A DNA stretch of 64,000 nucleotides from Luteimonas colneyensis. GTDB lineage: Bacteria > Pseudomonadota > Gammaproteobacteria > Xanthomonadales > Xanthomonadaceae. The stretch lies in contig NZ_JACSQJ010000006.1 of assembly GCF_014836665.1 (NCBI RefSeq), positions 124,001-188,000 on the forward strand, read 5' to 3'. Under the pieces are notes generated by a model. The model searched no databases. It was given only the letters and a program-made list of their open reading frames with translations, and was not told the origin of the DNA. The position numbers and the translations under genes are program-made. Of the stretch, positions 8,290-18,025 are shown piece after piece (the first letter of the stretch is position 1; every line of letters starts with the position of its first letter).

Positions 8290-9588
8290 TCAGGCGCCGA
8301 TGTGGGTCAGCACGCCGGCGATCGTGGCGGTCATCAGGGTGGCGATGGTGCCGCCGAGCACCGCGCGCAGGCCGAAGCGCGCCAGGTCCTGGCGGCGGTC
8401 GGGCGCGAGTCCGCCGATGCCGCCGATCTGGATCGCGATGGAGCTGAAGTTGGCGAAGCCGCACAGCGCGTAGGTCGCGATCAGGCGGCCCTCGTCGCTG
8501 AGGCCGACGCCTTCGACGCGGCCGTTCACGATCTCGGCTAGCTGCAGGTAGGCCACGAACTCGTTGATCACCACCTTCTGCCCGATCAGCGAGCCGATGG
8601 TGCCGGCGTCCGCCCAGGGCACGCCGATCAGCCAGGCCAGCGGCGCCAGCACGTAGCCGAAGATCGCCGCCAGGTCGGTGGGCTTGCCGATCGCCGCGGC
8701 GACGCCGGTGACGTCGCCCAGCCAGGTCAGCGGCGCGTTGATCATCGCGATCAGCGCGATGAAGGCCAGCAGCATGGCGCCGATGTTGAGCGCAAGCTTC
8801 AGGCCGTCGCCGGCACCCGCCGCGGCAGCGTCGATGACGTTGCTGGTGGTGTTCTCGACCTCCATCCTGACCGTGCCGCGGGTCAGCGGTTCACCGGTCT
8901 CGGGGATCAGGATCTTGGCGATCACCAGCGTCGCCGGCGCGGCCATGATCGAGGCGGCGAGCAGGTGCTTGGCGTAGTAGGCCTGCTGCGCCGGATCGCC
9001 GGCGCCGAGCATGCCCACGTAGGCCGCCAGCACGCCGCCGGCGATGTGCGCCATGCCGCCGATCATCATCGTGATCAGCTCGGACTCGGTCATGCGCGAG
9101 ATGTAGGGGCGCACGGTCAGCGGCGCCTCGGTCTGGCCGATGAAGACGCTGGCGCAGACGCTGGTGGTCTCGGCGCCGGAGACGCGCATGACCTTGGTGA
9201 TCGCCCAGGCCATGGCCCGCACCACCATCTGCATCACGCCGAAGTGGTACAGCACCGCCATCAGCGAGGCGAAGAAGATGATCGTGGGCAGCACCTGGAA
9301 GGCGAAGATGAAGCCATAGGTGTCGACGTCCATCAGGTTGCCGAAGATGAACTCGGAGCCCGCGTTGACGAAGCCGAGCACGCGCACGAACAGTTGGCCG
9401 AGCCAGTCGAACACGTCGCGCCCGCCGGGCACCAGCAGCACCAGCGCGGCGAACGCGATCTGCAGGACGATGCCGGTGCCGACCAGCTTCCAGTCGACCC
9501 GGCCCTTGTTGTTGGAGAACAGCCAGGTGATCCCGATGAGCACGGCCAGGCCGAAGAGGCCGAAGCCGATCCGTGTCAAGACTTCCAT
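8290..9588 (-). CDS. NupC-type concentrative nucleoside transporter
   Basis: 432 residues and strongly hydrophobic, about ten membrane segments. Motifs of the CNT family are visible: FVFG-like FIFGNLMDVDTYGF, QVLPTIIFFASLMAVLYHFG, SVCASVFIGQTEAPL (Gly-Gln-Thr-Glu substrate motif), and near the C-terminus ALCGFANFSSIAIQIGGIG. These proteins couple nucleoside uptake to H+ or Na+. It is the first gene of a two-gene unit with rbsK. Which cation or nucleoside it uses is not visible. Confidence 0.93.
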   Translation of the reverse strand: MEVLTRIGFGLFGLAVLIGITWLFSNNKGRVDWKLVGTGIVLQIAFAALVLLVPGGRDVFDWLGQLFVRVLGFVNAGSEFIFGNLMDVDTYGFIFAFQVLPTIIFFASLMAVLYHFGVMQMVVRAMAWAITKVMRVSGAETTSVCASVFIGQTEAPLTVRPYISRMTESELITMMIGGMAHIAGGVLAAYVGMLGAGDPAQQAYYAKHLLAASIMAAPATLVIAKILIPETGEPLTRGTVRMEVENTTSNVIDAAAAGAGDGLKLALNIGAMLLAFIALIAMINAPLTWLGDVTGVAAAIGKPTDLAAIFGYVLAPLAWLIGVPWADAGTIGSLIGQKVVINEFVAYLQLAEIVNGRVEGVGLSDEGRLIATYALCGFANFSSIAIQIGGIGGLAPDRRQDLARFGLRAVLGGTIATLMTATIAGVLTHIGA

Positions 9589-9670
9589 CGTGAAACCGTT
9601 CCCCGGGAACTGCCGCGGGTGCGCGGCGACGGGGCAGCGTAGTGCAGGGCGCCGGGGCGGGCAACCGCGC

Positions 9671-10801
9671 TCAGGCGTCGCGGGCCACGATCCGGTTGCC
9701 GCCGGCGGCCTTGGCGCACTTGAGACGGCGGTCGGCGCAGCCCAGCAGGCTCGAGGTGCTGCCGCCGTCCTGGGGCCAGGCCGCGAGACCGGCGCTGAAG
9801 GTGAAGGCGAACGCGTCCTGGCCGCGCTCGGGCAGGAACGGGCGCTCGACCAGGGTCCGGCGCAGGCGGTCCAGGCGCTCCCAGGCGCTCCCGGCCGGGC
9901 CGTGCAGCAGCATCACGAACTCCTGGCCGCCGATCCGCGCCAGGGATTCGTTTTCGGCGAGGATTTCGCCCATAGTCGAGGCGATGTGGCGCAGGGCGCG
10001 GTCGCCCGCCTGCGGCCCGGCCTCGTCGTTGACGCGCTTGAAGCGGTCGATGTCGAGCAGGACCAGGGTCAGCGACGCGCCCGAATTGCGGGCGTTGGCG
10101 AAGACGTGCGGCATGCGCTGCAGCAGCCAGGAACGGTTGGGCAGGCCGGTGAGCGCATCGTGGCCGGAGGTTTCCACCAGGGCCTGCATGTGCCGGACGG
10201 CGACCGCGGCCAACCCGGTGGCCAGGAGCAGCAGGAGCAGGTGCAGAAGGCGCACGCCGATGCCGGTCGCTTCGGACCGTGATGCGAGCGTGGCTTCCGG
10301 CAGCCCGTCACCCATGTGCACCGCCAGCGCGAACAGCCCGTACTGCAGCAGCGCGAGGCCCCCTGCATAGAGCGTGAGCCGGCCGTCGGCGCGCAGCGCG
10401 GCCGAGCAGACCACCACCAGGTAGAACGGCCATGCCGCCATGCCGTCGACCGCCAGCGCGGGGTCGCGCAGCGCGCAGGCGACGAGTGCGGTGGTCACCA
10501 CGCTGATGTCCCAGCTGCAGGTGGCGTAGGGCAGCCACGGCCGCGGGTTGCGGGCGAGCACCAGCCAGGCCAGCGCCATCGCGTTGGCAAGCACCACGGC
10601 GCCGAGCAGGACGAGGATGCCGCCGATCGCGGCGCCGCCCGCGGCTGCGAGCAGGGGCAGCGGCAGCGCCAGTACCGACAGCAGCACGCGCACGCGCGCG
10701 ACCAGGCGCTCGCCGCCGGCGCCCAGCCTGCGCATGACCTGGTCAGGCGGCGCCAGCAGGCGCCGCAGCGTGTCGCGGATTCCGCCGTCGCTGGCGTGCA
10801 T
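9671..10801 (-). CDS. Membrane GGDEF-domain protein with degenerate GGQEF site
   Basis: 376 residues. Residues ~1-215 hold about six membrane segments (a MASE-like sensor region), then a GGDEF domain starting at HDALTGLPNRSWLLQRM. The metal-binding strand LLDIDRFKRVND is intact, but the signature is GGQEF (residues 291-295): the acidic third residue that coordinates metal is Gln. No RxxD inhibitory site precedes it. Family knowledge says loss of this residue usually abolishes diguanylate cyclase activity, so this may be a c-di-GMP/GTP-sensing or silent protein. The start at MHASDGG follows from the lack of coding character before it. It is divergent from the aldo/keto reductase gene. Confidence 0.88.
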   Translation of the reverse strand: MHASDGGIRDTLRRLLAPPDQVMRRLGAGGERLVARVRVLLSVLALPLPLLAAAGGAAIGGILVLLGAVVLANAMALAWLVLARNPRPWLPYATCSWDISVVTTALVACALRDPALAVDGMAAWPFYLVVVCSAALRADGRLTLYAGGLALLQYGLFALAVHMGDGLPEATLASRSEATGIGVRLLHLLLLLLATGLAAVAVRHMQALVETSGHDALTGLPNRSWLLQRMPHVFANARNSGASLTLVLLDIDRFKRVNDEAGPQAGDRALRHIASTMGEILAENESLARIGGQEFVMLLHGPAGSAWERLDRLRRTLVERPFLPERGQDAFAFTFSAGLAAWPQDGGSTSSLLGCADRRLKCAKAAGGNRIVARDA

Positions 10802-10886
10802 CGTCCGTGCTCCCGTCCCTGCGGGGGAGGATAGCGCGGCCGCTTGCGTAAACTGCGGGTCCCGCAGTGCGATGGAGGCGTCGACG

Positions 10887-11870
10887 ATGGAATACCGCAG
10901 GCTTGGCAGCTCCGGCCTCGCGCTGTCCGCGCTCTCGTTCGGCACCTGGACCACGTTCGGCGGCGCGATCCCGCGCGCCGAGGCCCGCAACCTCGTGGCG
11001 GCCGCCTGGGACCACGGCGTCAACTTCTTCGACAGCGCCGAGAACTACGCGCACGGCGAGGCCGAACGCATGCTCGGCGACGTCATCGCCGACCTGCGGC
11101 TGCCGCGCGACGGCTACGCGGTGTCGAGCAAGGCGATGTTCGGCTCGGCCGCCGAGCCCCTGCCGCTGCAGCGCGGGCTGTCGCGCAAGCACCTGCACGA
11201 TGCCTGCCACGCCGCGCTGAAGCGGCTGCGCGTGGACTACCTGGACCTGTTCTTCTGCCACCGTCCGGATCCCGAGGTGCCGCTGGTGGAAACCGTCGCC
11301 GCGATGGACGCGCTGGTGCGCCAGGGCAAGGTCATGTACTGGGGCAGCTCGGAGTGGCCGGCCGCGCTGGTGCGCGAGGCGCATGCGGTGGCGCGCGCGC
11401 ACCAGCTGCAGCCGCCGACCATGGAGCAGCCGCAGTACAACCTCCTCCATCGCCGGCGCGTGGAGCTCGAATACGCGCCGCTGTACGCCGAACTCGGCCT
11501 GGGCCTGACCGTGTGGTCGCCGCTGGCCTCGGGCGTGCTGTCGGGCCGCTACAGCGACGGCGTTCCCGCCGGTTCGCGGGCGGCTCGCGAGGCGTGGATG
11601 CGCGAACGCCTCGCCGGCGACGAAGGCGCCGAGCGACTGCAGCGCGCCCGACGCTTCGCCGCGCTCGCCACCGAGCTCGGCGTGGAGCCCGCCGCGCTGG
11701 CCATCGCCTGGTGCCTGCGCAATCCGCACGTATCCAGCGTGATCCTCGGCGCCAGCCGGGTGGAGCAGCTGCGCGCCAACTTCGGCGCGCTGGAACTGGC
11801 GGGGCGGCTCGACGAGGGCGCGTGGAGCCGGGCGGAGGCGATCGCGGAGGGCTGCGCACGCGACGGTTGA
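10887..11870 (+). CDS. Aldo/keto reductase
   Basis: 327 residues, a TIM-barrel AKR close to the Kv-beta/YghZ branch. The catalytic tetrad is readable: Asp in NFFDSAEN, Tyr in ENYAHGEAE, Lys in VSSKAMFG and His in FFCHRPD. The C-terminal ILGASRVEQL segment contributes to NADPH binding. It reduces aldehydes or ketones; the natural substrate is unknown. The ATG at 10887 has GGAGG eight bases before it, and the ATG at 10872 overlaps that ribosome binding site. The haem-uptake cluster begins immediately downstream with its own Fur-type control. Confidence 0.92.
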   Translation: MEYRRLGSSGLALSALSFGTWTTFGGAIPRAEARNLVAAAWDHGVNFFDSAENYAHGEAERMLGDVIADLRLPRDGYAVSSKAMFGSAAEPLPLQRGLSRKHLHDACHAALKRLRVDYLDLFFCHRPDPEVPLVETVAAMDALVRQGKVMYWGSSEWPAALVREAHAVARAHQLQPPTMEQPQYNLLHRRRVELEYAPLYAELGLGLTVWSPLASGVLSGRYSDGVPAGSRAAREAWMRERLAGDEGAERLQRARRFAALATELGVEPAALAIAWCLRNPHVSSVILGASRVEQLRANFGALELAGRLDEGAWSRAEAIAEGCARDG

Positions 11871-11873
11871 CAG

Positions 11874-11892
11874 GCAAATGAGAATCATTAGC
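11874..11892. promoter_or_regulatory. Fur box upstream of hemP
   Basis: The 19-base site GCAAATGAGAATCATTAGC matches the classical Fur consensus GATAATGATAATCATTATC at 15 positions. It lies 32 bases before the hemP ATG and immediately after the aldo/keto reductase stop, so iron-dependent repression of the haem-uptake genes is expected. Confidence 0.85.
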
Positions 11893-11923
11893 ATCGACAT
11901 CTCCTATCGACGAGGTGCCTGCC

Positions 11924-12130
11924 ATGCTTGCCTCCCATGCCCATCCGTCCAGCTTCGAAACCGCCGCCGACCTGGCGTCGCCGTTGGGCCACGCCACATC
12001 CTTCGAGTCCACCGGTGAAGTGGACAGCGCCCGTCTCCTGCACGGGCAGCGCGAAGTGCTGATCCGCCATGGCAACGAGGTCTACCGCCTGCGGCACACG
12101 CGCAACGACAAGTTGATCCTCACCAAGTAG
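11924..12130 (+). CDS. hemP: Hemin uptake protein HemP
   Basis: 68 residues. The last 35 residues contain the conserved HemP core SARLLHGQREVLIRHGNEVY followed by RLRHTRNDKLILTK. HemP is a small cytosolic protein tied to haem uptake and, in some bacteria, to activating the haem receptor operon. The ATG at 11924 has GAGGT seven bases upstream; a GTG three codons earlier is possible. A Fur box precedes it and a TonB-dependent haem-type receptor (now frameshifted) follows 100 bases downstream. Confidence 0.93.
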   Translation: MLASHAHPSSFETAADLASPLGHATSFESTGEVDSARLLHGQREVLIRHGNEVYRLRHTRNDKLILTK

Positions 12131-12230
12131 GCCGCGACGCCGCGATGCCGCGGCACCCGACCACCGGATTTCCGGCTGCAAGCACCCGGCCCCGCCGGTC
12201 GCCAGCTCGCCGCGCCACCAGCGAGTTCCC

Positions 12231-14553
12231 ATGCGACCCACCCGGCTTTTCCTGGCCCTCGGCCTGCTGCTGCCCGCGTTCGCGCAGGCGCAATCCTCCC
12301 TCCCTGCCACCGACGCGCCCGCCGGCGCCGCCCCCCCCGCCGCCGTGTCCGCCCAGGCCGCGGTCGAGTTGACCCCGTCGTCGTGACCGCCACGCGCACC
12401 GAGCGTGTGGCCGCCGACGTGCCCAACACGGTGGACGTCATCGAGCGTGAGCGCATGGACGAGCTGCTGGTGCGCGACCTCGCCGACCTCTTCCGCTACG
12501 AACCCGGCATCACCGTCGGCATCGGCTTTGGCCGCTACGGCATCGGCGACATCCGCATCCGCGGCCTGGGCGGCAACCGCGTGCGCATCCAGACCGACGG
12601 CATCGCGGTGCCGGATGCGTTCCTGATCGGCAGCTTCTCCAACGCCAACCGCAACTTCGTCGACATGGACACGCTAAAGCGCGCCGAAGTCGTGCGCGGT
12701 CCGGGCAGTTCGCTGTACGGCTCGGACGCGCTGGGCGGCGTGGTGTCGTTCATCACCAGGGATCCGGCGGACTACCTGGGCGAGGGCAGGGACGCGTACT
12801 TCGGCGTCCGCATGGGCTACGGGAGCGACTGGAACGGCCTGTCCGGCGGCGCCACCGCGGCGTTCGGCGGCGAGCGCTGGTCGGGCCTGGTCGCGGTCGG
12901 CCATCGCCAGGGCCGGGAGCCGGAGAACATGGGCACCAACGACGACGTCGAGCCCACCTTCCTCGACGGCCGCTGGGTGCACCTGCGTACGAAGCCCAAT
13001 CCGCAGCAGCGCGACGGCCGCAGCCTGCTGGCGAAGCTGCTGTTCGCGCCTGCCGCCGACCAGCGCTTCAGGCTGACCGTCGAGGGCAACGAGGACAGCG
13101 CGGACACCGACATGTACACCTCGCGCGGATTCCAGCAGCTGACCATGGCTGTCAACGACCGCGTGCTTGCGAGTGACCACCAGACCCGGGCAAGGGTGTC
13201 GCTGGGCCACGAGATGGACGCCGTGGGCGTCCACGAGATGGACGCCGTGGGCGCCGGCTTCGCCGACGCCCTCGACTGGCAGGTCTACCGCCAGGACAGC
13301 GAGACCACCCAGCACACGGTCGAGGAGCGCACGTTGCCCGCGCCGACCCTCGCCGACATCCGCCGGCGCGAGTTCAACTTCGACCAGCGTGCGGACGGGC
13401 TGCAGCTCAATCTCCGCAAGGGCATCGACGCCGGCGGCGTGCGCCATGACCTCGCCTACGGCCTGGACGTGTCGCGCACGCGCACCCGGCAGAAGCGCGA
13501 CGGCCTGCGGATCTTCCCGCTGACCGGGGTCGAAACGCCGGCGATGCTGCCCGACGTCTTCCCGGTGCGCGACTTCCCCAACAGCACCACGACCACCGCG
13601 GCGCTGTACGTGCAGGACGAAATCATCTTCGGCGACGGTGGCTTCCGCCTGGTTCCCGCGGTGCGCGTGGACCATTACCGGCTGGAGCCCGAGGTCGACG
13701 CCATCTTCGCCGGCGACAACCCGGACTTCGTCGCCGTGGACCTGACGGAAACCCAGGTGTCGCCGAAGCTGGGCGCGGTCTGGCACTTCTCCGGCGACTG
13801 GTCGCTGTTCGGCGGCTACGCCCGCGGTTTCCGGGCGCCGCCCTACAGCGACGTCAACATCGGGTTCACCAACGCGATGTTCGGCTACACCGCGGTCGCC
13901 AATCCCGACCTGCGCCCCGAGACCAGCGACGGCTTCGAGGCCGGGCTGCGCTTCAATGGCGACGCGGTCCACGCCAGCCTCTCGGGCTATTCCAACCGCT
14001 ACGACGACTTCATCGAGTCCATGGCCTTCGTCGGTTTCAACGAGGAGGGGCTGATGGTGTACCAGTCGCGCAACGTCGCCCAGGCGAAGATCCGCGGCGT
14101 GGAATTCAAGGCCGGGGTCGACCTGGGCGCGCTGGCCAACGGCTGGGACGGCTGGTCGCTGCGCGCGGCCGCGGCCTGGTCACGCGGCGAGGACGAGGCC
14201 AGCGGCGAACCGCTGGAAAGCGTGGATCCGCTCACCGGCAGCCTGGGCATCGCCTGGCGCGGAGAGGCCTGGGGCGTGGAGCTGGCCGGCCGCTTCGTCG
14301 GCCGCCGCGATCGCTGCCGACCCCGCCCGACGGCACGACCTACTACGAAAGCCCGGGGCACGCCGTGCTCGACCTGTACACGCACTGGGATTTCGCCCCG
14401 GGCGCGCGCCTGGACGTGGGTGTGTCCAACCTCGCCGACCGCACGTACTGGGGCGCGGGTGCGCTGCCGCTGGTGTCCGGGCAGAGCCTGACGCTCGACC
14501 GCTATACCGCCGCCGGGCGCAACGTCGCCGTCAAGCTGTCGGTGGAGTGGTAG
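12231..14553 (+). pseudogene. TonB-dependent haem/haemoglobin-type receptor, two frameshifts
   Basis: Read across three frames this is a ~770-residue outer-membrane receptor of the haemoglobin/transferrin/lactoferrin type. Frame 1 (12231) gives the signal peptide MRPTRLFLALGLLLPAFAQA and a linker ending VELTPSS and a stop at about 12386. Frame 2 resumes just there with DPVVVTATRTERV (TonB box region), the plug motifs DIRIRGLGGNRVRIQTDGI and VRGPGSSLYGSDALGG, and most of the barrel. Frame 3 takes over near 14318 with LPTPPDGTTYYESPGHAVLD and ends in the aromatic-terminated strand NVAVKLSVEW. Each switch is explained by one missing base (near 12370 and 14313). Context: Fur box and hemP upstream, DUF6607 downstream. 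It is either a decayed gene or two sequencing deletions. Confidence 0.88.
13208..13255. repeat. 24-bp tandem duplication in the haem receptor gene
   Basis: Two adjacent 24-base units (13208-13231 and 13232-13255) differ at one base and encode HEMDAVGV-HEMDAVGA. It keeps the frame and inserts eight residues in a barrel strand/loop region. It looks like a recent slippage duplication. Confidence 0.9.
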
Positions 14554-14698
14554 CCAGGGCCCTCCCGCTGCCGTCCGGACTGGCGATGCCGGGCACGGTC
14601 GTGCGCCTGTACCGCCCGCAGCGGGGCGCCGATGCCGACGCCATCGCCGCGAACAACGTCATCCCACCTTTTTCCAGGTCCTTTCCCGGAGCGCACGC

Positions 14699-15670
14699 AT
14701 GAAGTCGCACGCCACCATCCTCCTCCTCGCCGGCCTGGCGACCTCCGCCTCCGCCTCCGCCCGGGAACCGGAGCGCGCCGCCGACCCGGTCGCGGATCGC
14801 AGCGCGATCCTCGCCATGCTCGGCGAGTACGACGTCGATTTCGCCTTCGACGAGACCGTGCTGCTGGCGCCCGGCTACGAGCGCGCGCCGGCGCAGCGCA
14901 GCGGCGGCAGCGAAGTGGTGATCCTGGTCGAGGACGCGGCGCGCGCCGACGGCACGCCGCATCGAATCGTGCTGCAGCACATCCTGGTCGACCCGAAAAG
15001 CGGGCATGTCACCAAGCACTGGCGCCAGGACTGGACCTGGGAGGCCAAGCAGCGCTTCGAGTTCAGCGCCGACCAGACCTGGCGCGTGCGCCCGCTGGCG
15101 CCGGAGAAGACCCGCGGTGCCTGGACGCAGTGCGTCTACGAGGTCAGCGACGCGCCGCGCTACTGCGGCACCGGCCGCTGGAACCATCGCTACGGCGTCG
15201 CCACCTGGACCTCCGACCGCACCTGGCGCCCGCTGCCGCGCCGCGAGTACACGAAGCGCGAGGACTACAACGCCATGAACGTGGAGAACCGCCACACCAT
15301 CGTCCCCGGCGGCTGGACCCACGAGCAGGACAACACCAAGGCCGTGCGCGCCGCCGATGGCTCCACCGTGCGCACCATCGCCCGCGAGTACGGCTTCAAC
15401 GACTACCGCAGCGACACCGACGTCGACTTCACCCCCGCGCTCGACTACTGGAAGGCGACCGCCGGCTACTGGGAGCGCGTGCGCGCCCGCTGGGACGCCT
15501 TCCTGGAGGACGGCCGCGGCCTGCGCCTGAAGACGAAGATCGACGGCATGGCGCTGATCATCCCGCTGTTCACACAGGCGGCCGGAGTCGAAGAGGGCAG
15601 GCCCGTGCCCGACGCCGACATCGACGCCGCGTTCGCGGAGTGGGTCGAGGCGCCGCCGGCCGGGGACTGA
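14699..15670 (+). CDS. DUF6607 family protein, exported
   Basis: 323 residues with a signal peptide (MKSHATILLLAGLATSASASA). The body is Trp/Tyr-rich, with DWTWEAKQRFEFSADQTWR, YCGTGRWNHRYGVATW, NRHTIVPGGWTHEQDN and VDFTPALDYWKATAGYW, which matches the DUF6607 family as I know it. The biochemical function is unknown. The family often sits next to TonB receptors for haem or iron, and here it follows the broken haem receptor by 145 bases, so a role in haem handling in the periplasm or cell surface is an inference. gcvT follows with its own promoter-like -10. Confidence 0.75.
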   Translation: MKSHATILLLAGLATSASASAREPERAADPVADRSAILAMLGEYDVDFAFDETVLLAPGYERAPAQRSGGSEVVILVEDAARADGTPHRIVLQHILVDPKSGHVTKHWRQDWTWEAKQRFEFSADQTWRVRPLAPEKTRGAWTQCVYEVSDAPRYCGTGRWNHRYGVATWTSDRTWRPLPRREYTKREDYNAMNVENRHTIVPGGWTHEQDNTKAVRAADGSTVRTIAREYGFNDYRSDTDVDFTPALDYWKATAGYWERVRARWDAFLEDGRGLRLKTKIDGMALIIPLFTQAAGVEEGRPVPDADIDAAFAEWVEAPPAGD

Positions 15671-15769
15671 CGCCGGCAGTCGCCGGCCGGCCGCGCGCTG
15701 CGGCGGATCCCGGACACCCGCGACCGCGGTCGGCGATAATGGCCCTCCGTTCACCGCAGGAGCGCCGGC

Positions 15770-16870
<1,101 letters not shown>

Positions 16871-16939
16871 TCCACCGGCACGGCGCTTGGCTACACTAGT
16901 CCCCCACCTCCCAACCACGGCGATCCCGGAGCAGCAGAC

Positions 16940-17332
16940 ATGAGTGACATCCCTGGCGACCTGAAGTTCATGAAGTCCCACGAGTGGGCCCGAGTCGAAG
17001 GCGACGGCAAGGTCACCGTCGGCATCTCCGACCATGCCCAGGGCCTGCTCGGCGACCTGGTCTACGTCGACCTGCCCGGCGTCGGCGACAGCGTGGAAGC
17101 CGGGAACGCCTGCGCGGTGGTGGAGTCGGTCAAGGCCGCCTCCGACATCTACGCGCCGATGTCGGGCACGATCGTCGCGGTCAATTCCGCGCTGGCCGAC
17201 AAGCCGGAGACGATCAACGAGGACGCGTTCGGCGAAGGTTGGCTGTTCGTGATCGAGGCGAGCGAACCGGAGCAGGCGAACGACCTGCTCGATCCCGACG
17301 CCTATGCGGCGCTGGTCGAAGACGAAGGCTGA
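16940..17332 (+). CDS. gcvH: Glycine cleavage system H protein
   Basis: 130 residues. This lipoyl carrier shuttles the methylamine group between the P, T and L proteins. The lipoylated lysine is K65 in [13 protein letters not shown], and the N-terminal [20 protein letters not shown] and C-terminal [11 protein letters not shown] segments are canonical. It is cotranscribed with gcvT or uses the TACACT -10-like box at 16892-16897. Two GC-rich hairpins follow the stop codon. Confidence 0.97.
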   Translation: MSDIPGDLKFMKSHEWARVEGDGKVTVGISDHAQGLLGDLVYVDLPGVGDSVEAGNACAVVESVKAASDIYAPMSGTIVAVNSALADKPETINEDAFGEGWLFVIEASEPEQANDLLDPDAYAALVEDEG

Positions 17333-17343
17333 TCGCACCGTTC

Positions 17344-17393
17344 GCCGCGCACTGCGCGGCATGGTCGAAACGGACGCCGGGCACTGCCCGGCG
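17344..17393. other. Twin stem-loops with identical ACT loops after gcvH
   Basis: GCCGCGC-ACT-GCGCGGC (17344-17360) and CGCCGGGC-ACT-GCCCGGCG (17375-17393) are two perfect hairpins 14 bases apart with the same triloop, starting 12 bases after the gcvH stop. Neither has a T-tract, so they may act as an mRNA 3' stabiliser or a Rho-assisted end rather than a classical intrinsic terminator. Confidence 0.6.
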
Positions 17394-17737
17394 TTCGCGT
17401 TCCGGGAACGGGGAACGTCGAAAAGCTTCGCGCACTTTCGCGCAAATCGAGCCTGGGGCACGCATGCGATGCATCGCGTCGCGCATCCCCCGCACGTTTT
17501 TTTCCGGCACTCGGATCCTTCGTGCGCACCGGCACGGACGATGCGGGAACGATCGGGCGCATGCCGAGCTCATGCCGCGCGTTGGAGCGCAAAGTGCTTA
17601 AAACAAGACGTTTGGCGACGGCGTTCCGTTGCGCGCGAATTGCATCGGCCGTCGGTCGCGCATGCGGACGTGCGCGATCGCCGTCGTCGCGGCTGCTCGC
17701 CGCGCGACGCGGCGTGACGGTCACGCGACGATGGGTG
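17394..17737. other. Gene-free stretch, nothing recognised
   Basis: About 340 bases between the twin hairpins and the candidate small-RNA promoter. Short open frames occur but none has family resemblance or a convincing start. The base composition is slightly richer in CG-dinucleotide runs (gcgcg, gtcg) than neighbouring genes. I see no tRNA, repeat or operator that I would defend. Confidence 0.5.
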
Positions 17738-17766
17738 TTGACAGCGAAAAAAACCGTGATTAGGTT
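17738..17766 (+). promoter_or_regulatory. Sigma70-type promoter of candidate small RNA
   Basis: A perfect -35 TTGACA (17738-17743), a 17-base A-rich spacer and the -10-like TAGGTT (17761-17766). Transcription would start near 17773. No gene begins nearby; the next start codon of a real gene is at 18131. Confidence 0.6.
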
Positions 17767-17772
17767 TCGCCC

Positions 17773-17945
17773 AACAACACGCGGCCACAGAAGCGAGTGA
17801 GTGCGACCCGGACAACAACGCGCGATACAACTCAGTCCTCCGCCCGGATGGTCGACATGGTGGACTCAGGCGTTGTCTTCCCCGCGAAAACTCCAGGCCA
17901 GTGGATGCAGGCAACCCGCGGCGCCATGCGCAGCGGGTTTTTTAG
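17773..17945 (+). ncRNA. Candidate small RNA or attenuated leader upstream of H1-like gene
   Basis: A stretch of about 170 bases lies between a TTGACA promoter and an intrinsic terminator and holds no plausible coding frame. The body can fold: GACAAC (17811-17816) pairs with GTTGTC (17872-17877), and inside it AGTCC (17834-17838) pairs with GGACT (17862-17866), which leaves a loop carrying the C-rich TCCTCCGCCCGG that could pair with Shine-Dalgarno sequences. I do not recognise it as 6S, tmRNA, RNase P or a named Xanthomonas sRNA. Either a free-standing sRNA or an attenuated leader of the histone gene would fit. Confidence 0.5.
17913..17944 (+). terminator. Intrinsic terminator of candidate small RNA
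   Basis: AACCCGC (17913-17919) pairs with GCGGGTT (17933-17939), with an inner GCGC-CAT-GCGC helix, followed by TTTTTT through 17943. It is a typical Rho-independent terminator, yet no gene ends in front of it on this strand for about 580 bases. Confidence 0.8.
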
Positions 17946-18025
17946 TGCCGAAGGACCGGCACGCCGGGGGCGCCCGCGCTCCTGGATGACGACGGGCACG
18001 GATGGCCCGGACACAGGATCCGGTG

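Noticed and set aside
12331-12338. Run of eight Cs as the cause of the first frameshift in the haem receptor
   Set aside because: Adding a C there would turn the linker into an unnatural Arg-rich sequence, whereas adding one base near 12370 gives VELDPVVVTATR, the expected junction. So contingency-locus phase variation at the C-run is not supported.
15671-15769. Glycine riboswitch before gcvT
   Set aside because: The gap is only 99 bases, too short for a tandem glycine aptamer, and no conserved core is seen.
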